This document shows, piece by piece, positions 57,180 to 64,000 of a stretch of DNA of 64,000 bases. The position numbers and the translations under genes were made by a program. Each line of letters opens with the position of its first letter. Position 1 is the first letter of the stretch. Location of the stretch: positions 1,477,001 to 1,541,000 of the forward strand of contig JARHVA010000082.1 of NCBI GenBank assembly GCA_037957365.1. Direction: 5' to 3'. The stretch is from Torreya grandis. Lineage: Eukaryota > Streptophyta > Pinopsida > Cupressales > Taxaceae. The notes beneath the pieces were generated by a model. It was not told the origin of the DNA. It was given only the letters and a program-made list of their open reading frames with translations, and ran no database searches.

Positions 57180-57580
57180 AATCAAAGAGTTTATAGTAGC
57201 CATGGCATCTGTAGTTTTATTACTATCCCTTGGTATATGCTCAAATTAGATATTTACAATTTGTTTCTTTAGGGTATCAACCACAGCCTTATTTGGAACC
57301 AACTTGTCATCTTTGGTCTAAAATTAGTTTGTGACCTGATTGATGATTAATTAAGAATCATCATGAACCTTTAAATGAGATATATTCTATTGTACTACCT
57401 ATCAAAGTCATGTAATAAGTGTTTCATACTCAGCCATGTTGTTTGTACAAGGAAAACTGATTATGAATGATTTAGGGATTAGATCCCCCTTATGGTGTAA
57501 TAAATAAGAGACCTACCCCCGATCCATATGCAGTAAATGAACCATCAAAATATAGCTCCAATGTTTCTCCCCAAGAGGTG
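57180..57580 (-). pseudogene. Second (archaeal-type) RNase H of Gypsy-III
   Basis: Reads LELYFDGSFTAYGSGVGLLF, then in other frames MAEYE-type and LITG-type pieces, DDKLVPNKAVVDTLKKQIVN and EHIPRDSNKTTDAMATINSL. The YFDGS, AEYE and IPR-x-N-x-x-ADA-like order is that of the additional RNase H found between the first RNase H and integrase in Tat/Ogre elements. Stops and frame shifts are present. Confidence 0.75.
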
Positions 57581-57674
57581 TGTCAATGATGGTCATTATG
57601 GATTCATTAAGAAAATGAAATATGAGTGGCTTTGTGTCTATAAGGGGTGCTTCAGTAAGTTGATCTGTAAGGAC

Positions 57675-58150
57675 CTATCCTTTGATTGCATTTTGATTGA
57701 CATACTCTATGTCAAACTCACTAAAAATCATGATCCATTTGGTCATTATACCTTGTAAATCTATTTTAGATAGTAGATACTTGAGTGGATATACTTTTGA
57801 AATGACCATGCTCTTATTGTTCAACATGTAATGGCACAATTTTTGAGCTTTGACGACCATGGCTAAATAAGCTTTTTTAATAGGTGCATAGTTGTGTTCA
57901 TATGTGACCAAGGTACGAATTAAGTAGTATACTACATGATCTTTTCCATTGTTATCATGTTGAGCCAAAAGTGCCCCCAAGGCATTGTCGATCACTGATA
58001 GATATAAAAATAATGACCTTCCTAGCATAGGAGGTAACAAAATAGATGGATTAACTAAATAGTCCTTAAGTTGTTGAAAATATCTTTGATAGTGGTCATC
58101 CCAGTGAAATGCAACTCCCTTCTTCAAAAGATGTGTAAATGGATGACACT
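57675..58150 (-). pseudogene. Gypsy-III first RNase H
   Basis: One open stretch reads WDDHYQRYFQQLKDYL, LFLYLSVIDNALGALLAQHD, VVYYLIRTLVTYEHNYAPIK, VVKAQKLCHYMLNN and YLLSKIDLQGIMTKW, with IMIFSEFDIEYVNQNAIKG at the end. The catalytic Asp in VIDNALG is present; the Glu of the Y-x-P-I-E-K motif is Lys (APIKK), so activity should be lost. Confidence 0.85.
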
Positions 58151-58199
58151 TGTCTGCTAACTGAGAGATGAAGCATCAGATTCACTAGATCTTGCCCTA

Positions 58200-59100
58200 C
58201 AAACTATGGAGTTGCTTCAAATTGGTTGGCGGTGACATCTCGATTATAGCATGGACTTTGGTCAGATCGACTTCAATGCCCCTATGAGACATAATGAAGC
58301 CAAGTAAATTTCCTTAGGTTACTCCAAATACACATTTCTTTGGACTAAATATGACTTTATACTCTTGTAATCTTTTAAATATCCTACATAGCACTGTTGG
58401 ATGGTCGGCCCTAGTTTTAGATTTTCTTAATATGTCATCGACATAGCCTTCAACAATATAATGCATCATATCATGGAATATAATAGTCATGGCCCTTTGA
58501 TATGTATCTCCAACATTATTAAGACCAAATGGCATTACCTAATAACAAAATGTTCCCCATGGGGTGGTGAACATTGTTTTATGTTGGTCTTCTAGTACTA
58601 TTATGATCTGGTTGTATCTTGAAAATCCATCCATCAGTGAAAGCATTTCATAAACTATCATGGATTCAATGATCATGTCAATATTATGCAATGGAAATTC
58701 ATCCTTGGGATAAGCTTTGTTTATGTCTCAAAAATTAGTACAAATTTTGATTCCTTCAAGTTTTTTCTAATAAGTACAACATTAGATATCCATTCTGAGT
58801 AGTCAATGGACCAGATACATCTTACTTATAAGAGTTTTTCCAACTCTTTATTTACAAAGACAGAAATGAAAGGATGCATCTTACATAGCTTTTGTTTCAC
58901 TAATTTGGCATCAATACTGACCACAAGGTGGTGCAAAACCAAGTTAGGATCCAAACCTAACATGTCATAATAATCCCATGCAAAGATATCTATAAATTCT
59001 CTCAATAGAGCTATAAATACTTCATGTTCCTCCTCAGTAAGGGATGCACCTAATTTTATCCATTTTGGGTCTGATGGAGTCCTGATGTTTACCTATATTA
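58200..59100 (-). pseudogene. Gypsy-III reverse transcriptase
   Basis: Segments MFTTPWGTFCY, stop, VMPFGLNNVGDTYQRAMTII, FHDMMHYIVEGYVDDILRKS and SPKKCVFGVT (58,535-58,314) give the RT palm with an intact YVDD box. The upstream part to about 59.1 kb is broken by stops. Confidence 0.85.
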
Positions 59101-60462
59101 TATCTTCAACTAAAACGGTCAAACCATCTTTTAGGATAGTAAGAAAAGACTTGAACTGTTGGACTATATCATGGTCCTCTGTTAGGACTTGCTCTTCAAC
59201 ATCTTCTAGGCATGATGAATCTAAGTCTCCCAATGGGAGATCTAGCCATGCGAGAAAAAATAGTTAGAAATTCTTGACTAATTTGATCAAATACTTGTTA
59301 TTACACAAAACTAAACTTGGATCCATAGGAAAGTTCATCATTGGTGGTCTCTTGGTCTAAATTCAAAGAAGAATGAACACCCCCATCTAACAGTGCCTAA
59401 AACAAGTTTTCACCACTAAACTAGCCTTTATCTTTACTTTTTCCCTAGTCAAAAAGCACCTCAAAGAGGTTTTCACTTGGAGAGCTCAATTTTTTATTTT
59501 ATTTATTTTTCTCTAAGGGTGTTCACCTACTCTCCAAAATAGGCTTCAAGATCCAATGTAATTGAGAATACTGATTTATGATCTCCCAATGGAATGTCAT
59601 CTCTAAGGCCTACAAAGTCACATAATGCCTCATCATTTTAAAATTCATTAATTGACAAATTGGATTCTTATTAGTCCTAATCTATCAGTTGGGGATAACA
59701 TAATGGCAATGGGTTGTGAAAAATGATTGGGGTAAGAGTACATATGGTAGTGCTATCAAACAGGTTAGTCTCAACTAGGTCATCAAAGGTGAGGCTATGA
59801 TTAGACTCTATTTCATTGTTAGCATCATCATCACTAGCCACCAATGATGGAACTCAAATAAGATATGTGGGGTCACCCCTAGGTGGTTTAATAAATCCAA
59901 GTCCATAGGACCTTGTGTACTTAGTCATGGAAATTGGCTCAATGGTTCCTTGTTGATTCAGTATGAGGCCTCTTTATTCATAATCTTAATGCTCCATGAT
60001 CCTATTGGGAATAGGATACTTTGCACTTTTATAATAATCAGCTTGGTTTTCATTAGACAACCATAATTCATCCCCTGCAATAGGGTCTGGTTCTAGGCTA
60101 GATGCTGGTACAAATATGATAGGTCCCTTATCTTTGTTCTTTTATTGCCAATGCATGTGTGGGGTATTTTTAGGTCACCCAAAAGTCTTTGGATTCTGAA
60201 GAAGATTGGCAATATAGAAAGTATCATGGGTCACATATGCCCCTGGGCCATTATCTAAAATGGTGAAATGATTGGAAGCTTCAGGAGGTGGTATGTGGGA
60301 AAGGGAATCCAAGGTATTAGGATCTATGCAATTATCCTATGGAGGATCGATAAGTATGGCCCTTTCTTTATCCTACTTGGAACTTGGATTCATGCCATAT
60401 TAGTAATTGTAGCTTTGAAACTTGGCCTGAAGATGTTTGTAGTGTTCATATGGGTGTAAATC
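59101..60462 (-). other. Spacer between Gypsy-III protease and RT
   Basis: About 1.35 kb with scattered acidic protein-like pieces on the minus strand and many stops. No domain recognised. A long protease-RT linker is usual in Tat-clade elements. Confidence 0.45.
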
Positions 60463-61052
60463 TCATGGAATATTCACTTCCATCCCTGAGTGGGAGAACT
60501 TGATACATTGGTGTAACGTTGACACGACTGCATGAATCTTATGTAACCAAGGCCTACCTAGAAGTATATTATATAACAACTCAAGATCAAGCACATGGCA
60601 AAGTGTATCATGGGTCAAAGGCCCAATGATAATTGGTAAACTAATGGTGCCTTGTGATTCTCTTTCTTGATTATCATAGGCTTTGATCGTTATCATTTCT
60701 GGCTGGAGATCTACCATTGTGTACCCAAGAAGCTTGAGAGCTTTAGAGACACTATGTTGAGGCCTGGTCCATTGTCTATAAGGACACACTTCACTTTATT
60801 CCACTTTATATAAACTTCTATGTATAATGGAATATTATGGAGCAGGCTAAGGGAAGATATATCACTTTGGTTGAATGTGACTTGTTGGGTTGGAGCTAGG
60901 TGTCCAACCAAAGCTTGAAATTTATCAGGGGATACGTCATTGGAAATAGTGGATTGGGTTAAAAATTCATTCAAAATGTTCTTGTGGATTGTTGACATTT
61001 GTAGTAAATCTAAAATAGAAATTTGTGCTGGTGTCTTCTGCAATTGTTTCAC
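60463..61052 (-). pseudogene. Gypsy-III protease
   Basis: The region at 61,052-60,711 has PDKFQALVGHL, IPLYIEVYIKWNKVKCVLID and NGPGLNIVSLKLSSFLG: the aspartic-protease motif, with D-N-G where D-G/S-G is usual. It continues after a frame change with LGYTMVDLQPEMITIKAYDN, GTISLPIIIGPLTHDTLCHV and LLYNILLGRPWLHKIHAVVS, the ILLGRPWLH flap region typical of these proteases. Confidence 0.82.
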
Positions 61053-61059
61053 AATATCA

Positions 61060-62242
61060 AACTTCTTGTCTTAGTCAATGGTGAATGGTTTATTTTGAGG
61101 CTGAATGGTTGGTTGGATAATAGACAAAGAGGTAAATGGTTGTGGACTTGGGATAGTAATCATTGGCCTCTAAGTTGTGATTGAATAATTGAGATTAGAT
61201 GTTGGACCATAATTGCTAACAAATGTTGAGAAAGGCATGGGACTAGATATGACAAGTCTCAATTGTCAGTGCACTTGTATGTGGTCACGTGGCAAGAGTG
61301 AGTTATCAATATATGGTCTAAAAGTGGGAGTCCTAATTTGTTAGTTAGCCTATGTGTAGTCCCAAGTCAAAGAAGGATTATCCATGTAATTTGGTTGAGT
61401 GGTATTGTTTATAAATGGGCGAGATTGATTAGTGCTCAGTCTAGGATTAATGGAAATGGTATTAATTCTACCCCTTACAATATGACCTACAACCCTATTG
61501 TATTCATGTGTAATTGCATGGTAGGTTTGTTGGTTGTTATCATTTTGACCTTGGTTTTGTCCATTGTTCTGATGTTATGGGTTTTATTGTTAATTCTATT
61601 GGTTCTACTAGTTTGTCCTTTGATTTTGTTGTTGTACTGGCTGGTGTTATTGTTGTTGTTGATTGTTATGTTGTTATTGTGTGTTATGTTAGGGAAAGGG
61701 GTTTTGATAAATCCCAAGAGTTTTATTGGAGGTGGAAGCACCATTATCTAATGTTATCTCCCCATTATCCAACATATTCTCAATAAAATGCTTGATTCGT
61801 ACACATCTTCGTAGATTATGCCCATTGACTTGATGATGTTCATAGAATTCATTTTCATGGTACAAATCAAGATAAGGAATGCCTTATGGATAATGCTTTG
61901 GTATATACCAACTAATTATATTAGCAATGGCAAGTTTGCAAAATACATACTCAATAGGTTCTCCTAGGTCACTAAATACATGATGCACAAGAATAGTTCT
62001 CTTTGGAGGAGGGGTTCATAATGGTAAAGTTTGTTGTATTTGTTGTACAGGTCTTGGTTGTTATGCTTATGGAATTTGTTGGAGAGGTTTTTGGGTAGGA
62101 GTGAGCTAAAAAATTGGTGTAGATGATGTTTTCAGTGTTTAGATATGATGTGACTTAGTTACTCCATTACCCACAACATTTCTATTGCAATTGAATTGCT
62201 TTTGTCTATCTTGGTTATTAGCCTATACTGGTTGTGATGCTT
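61060..62242 (-). other. Asn/Gln-rich linker between Gypsy-III gag and protease
   Basis: The minus strand encodes low-complexity Asn/Thr/Gln-rich sequence (NNNITINNNNNTSQYNNK). The hydrophobic plus-strand frames at 61.3-61.8 kb are its complement and not genes. Confidence 0.5.
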
Positions 62243-63020
62243 TCACTTGATTGGATTTTGGTTTTGGCCACTTCCCTGATTGGTACCTTGATTCTGATTA
62301 GTTGACATAAACTTGATGATCCCCTTATTAATAAGGGATCCATCAATCAACAAGTCTTTATCGATGATCTCCTTAAAAGTATGTGCACATTGTAGTTCCA
62401 GATAATAAACTATCTCACTATACAAATTTTTAGTAAACATAGTGGCTAATTATTTATATAGTAAACTATGGGTGAATCGGCTTGTAAAGGCTCTCCATCA
62501 CTATAAATAACTTATAAAAATCTCACTAGCCTTTTGTTTTGTTTATGTTAAGTCAACCAATGAAATCTCATGTTTGAGATTATAGGAAAAGTGTTGCACA
62601 AACTTATCAAAAAGATCATCAAAATATGTTACTGAATTCTTGGGTAAATTTAAAATTCACTCCAAGGCTTGTCCAGCCAAACTCCTTAGAAATAAAAATA
62701 AAAGGTATATATCACTATATGCCACGGGTTAACATATGATAAAGAACTCGATTAAATGGGCCTTAGGGTCACCTTTCCCTTTGTATTTGTCAAATTTTGA
62801 TGGTTCATATCTTGGAAGAAATGGTATCTTCAAGTACTCCATGTTGAATGGATAAGAACACACATCATCCAACTTAAACTTTTTAGTTTGTTTCCCAGCC
62901 TGAATGGTAGTAATTACATCCTTCATCTGTTGCAATTCTTGGGATAGGAAATTAGAAGGAACATTGGTTTGAGGAAGAATATTGGTTTGGGTAGATGGTT
63001 GGGAGGTCACAAGTGGGACA
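62243..63020 (-). pseudogene. Gypsy-III gag
   Basis: Reads YLKIPFLPRYEPSKFDKYKG, KGDPKAHLIEFFIIC, then in other frames LRSLAGQALE, DLFDKFVQHFSYN, and at 62,440-62,243 LQCAHTFKEIIDKDLLIDGS. The KYxGxGDPxxHL block followed by an F-x-x-x-F-xx-H-F-xYN region is the retrotransposon gag (capsid) pattern of Tat-clade elements. Interrupted by stops. Confidence 0.8.
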
Positions 63021-64000
63021 CTTTGACCAGGGTATGATGGAGATATCTATTGGGGTATATTGGTTTGGTTGAAAAATAGACCATAAATATGCATATGTGG
63101 ATTAGGATGTGCTTGAAATTACACATTTGGTTGTGCGATATTCTAGTTTGGGTTGGCTATAAAGGTTTGACTTGGAGGATTTTGTGTTTGGGATGGAGGG
63201 ATATAACTATACTATGCCTACTATGGTTGAAAAGGGACTTTTTGTCAACTAATCAGACCTTGCTATTGAGTGGGAACTTGTGGACCAAGACCCTATCTCT
63301 AAACTTGTGGCACATTTTGAACAGATTGTTGTCTAGTAGGTACTTGAGAAACATGGGAGCCTCTTTGTTGCACAAATCCTTGTTGGGAAGCAAAATCATG
63401 TTGAAGATTTGACATCTATCATTAACTAATATTTACATGTTGTTGGCTAGTCATCATTTGGTTTTGGATTGGTACACTAGTCTGTGACTAAGGAGGTATA
63501 TTTACCATTACCTGATGAGGTGGAACATTAGTTTCCCCTTGTTGAGGTGGCAATATATTTAGCCTCTATTGTGTTGGTACACAAGATTGTGATTGTTATT
63601 GTGGAATACTACTTGTCACTTGTTGAGGAGTAGGATTTATCACATTAAGCTATTGAGGTGCAACATTAGTTACTGGTTGACTACCTAATCTTGTCATTTG
63701 CACACTTGATGAAGCAGTTGGTTGAGGTTGGGATGTAAAAACTCCTACTCCCTGATATGATGGTCCACTCATGGTATTAACTATAGGCACATGTTGTTGA
63801 TTAGTTATTTGTGAGTTAGTACTAGTTTGATTTAGAATTGACGTTACTTGTACATTATCCACTATATTTTTCTCAATATTCTATGTAGAAGTAGAATACA
63901 CTTCTTTAATAATGGCCATATGTAGCAAGTTGTCTACCGAAGTGTTTTGCACAAATGGGTCTGAACTCTAATTGTCTTGACTAGTTAACTCTATCAAAAC
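63021..64000 (-). pseudogene. N-terminal low-complexity region of Gypsy-III gag
   Basis: The minus strand encodes Gln/Pro/Thr/Asn-rich sequence with stops, for example SILNQTSTNSQITNQQHVPI at about 63,820-63,765 and SQPSTQTNILPQTNVPSNFL near 63,000. Disordered N-termini of this kind precede the capsid domain in Tat elements. It continues beyond the right edge. Confidence 0.5.

Larger units (their letters stand above)
52317..64000 (-). mobile_element. Gypsy-III: Ty3/gypsy retrotransposon of the Tat clade, 5' end off the right edge
   Basis: Minus-strand order: low-complexity N-terminal region, gag (63.0-62.2 kb), protease (61.05-60.46), RT (59.1-58.2), RNase H (58.15-57.68), a second RNase H (57.58-57.18), integrase (56.87-55.82), a 2.3-kb non-coding region and a candidate 3' LTR. 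Two RNase H domains between RT and integrase and a long 3' non-coding region are features of the Tat/Ogre clade. The N-terminal gag and 5' LTR lie beyond the window. Stops are moderate in number. Confidence 0.82.

Noticed and set aside
61338..61786. Two overlapping hydrophobic open frames on the plus strand
   Set aside because: They are the complement of the Asn/Gln-rich linker of Gypsy-III; AAT/AAC/CAA-rich DNA reads as Leu/Val/Ile on the other strand.

Overview
The window is plant nuclear DNA built almost entirely from transposable elements. The evidence is plant-type Ty1/copia elements primed by initiator-tRNA-Met, a Ty3/gypsy element with the dual RNase H layout of the plant Tat clade, two gypsy elements with an Athila-like layout and an extra ORF after pol, and a plant L1-type LINE with an RNase H. 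I found no convincing cellular gene, rRNA, tRNA gene or CRISPR array. Old, heavily decayed, AT-rich elements beside moderately diverged ones would suit a large slowly purging genome such as a gymnosperm, but that is a guess; 'seed plant' is as far as the sequence takes me.

Layout. 1-9,390: Gypsy-I on the minus strand (gag, protease, RT, RNase H, integrase, extra ORF), cut by the left edge. 10,078-14,850: Copia-C, minus strand, only gag between LTR-like repeats. 15,227-19,189: Copia-A, minus strand, exact 5-bp target duplication, gag-protease kept and most of pol deleted. 20,640-29,919: Gypsy-II, plus strand, same family as Gypsy-I. 32,071-37,770: Copia-B, plus strand, complete structure, same 5-bp target duplication on both sides, one long gag-pol frame broken only by five TAG codons. 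38,150-41,430: a tandem satellite with a period of about 120 bp. 42,791-45,770: two convergent stand-alone copies of the gypsy extra-ORF family. 45,771-52,294: a LINE on the minus strand. 52,317-64,000: Gypsy-III (Tat clade), minus strand, with a 2.3-kb 3' non-coding region, running off the right edge.

Most interesting signals: (1) a family of about 30-40 bp hairpins in the Gypsy-III 3' region, whose core is shared while the stems differ between copies yet stay self-complementary; (2) a perfect 116-bp inverted repeat with a 26-bp spacer in the same region; (3) arrays of a 12-bp palindrome (consensus ACCGACGTCGGT) present both in the Copia-A/B LTRs and, at about 21-bp spacing, in the gag-pol linker; (4) a second primer-binding-site motif exactly 40 bp after the first in both Copia-A and Copia-B; (5) a satellite whose monomer folds into hairpins; (6) four copies of an extra ORF family, two inside gypsy elements and two free-standing with LINE-like tails; (7) inactivating changes in Copia-B that all fit C-to-T decay at CHG methylation sites.

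All domain calls come from reading translations by eye. Boundaries marked approximate were judged from where recognisable sequence stops. No searches were run.
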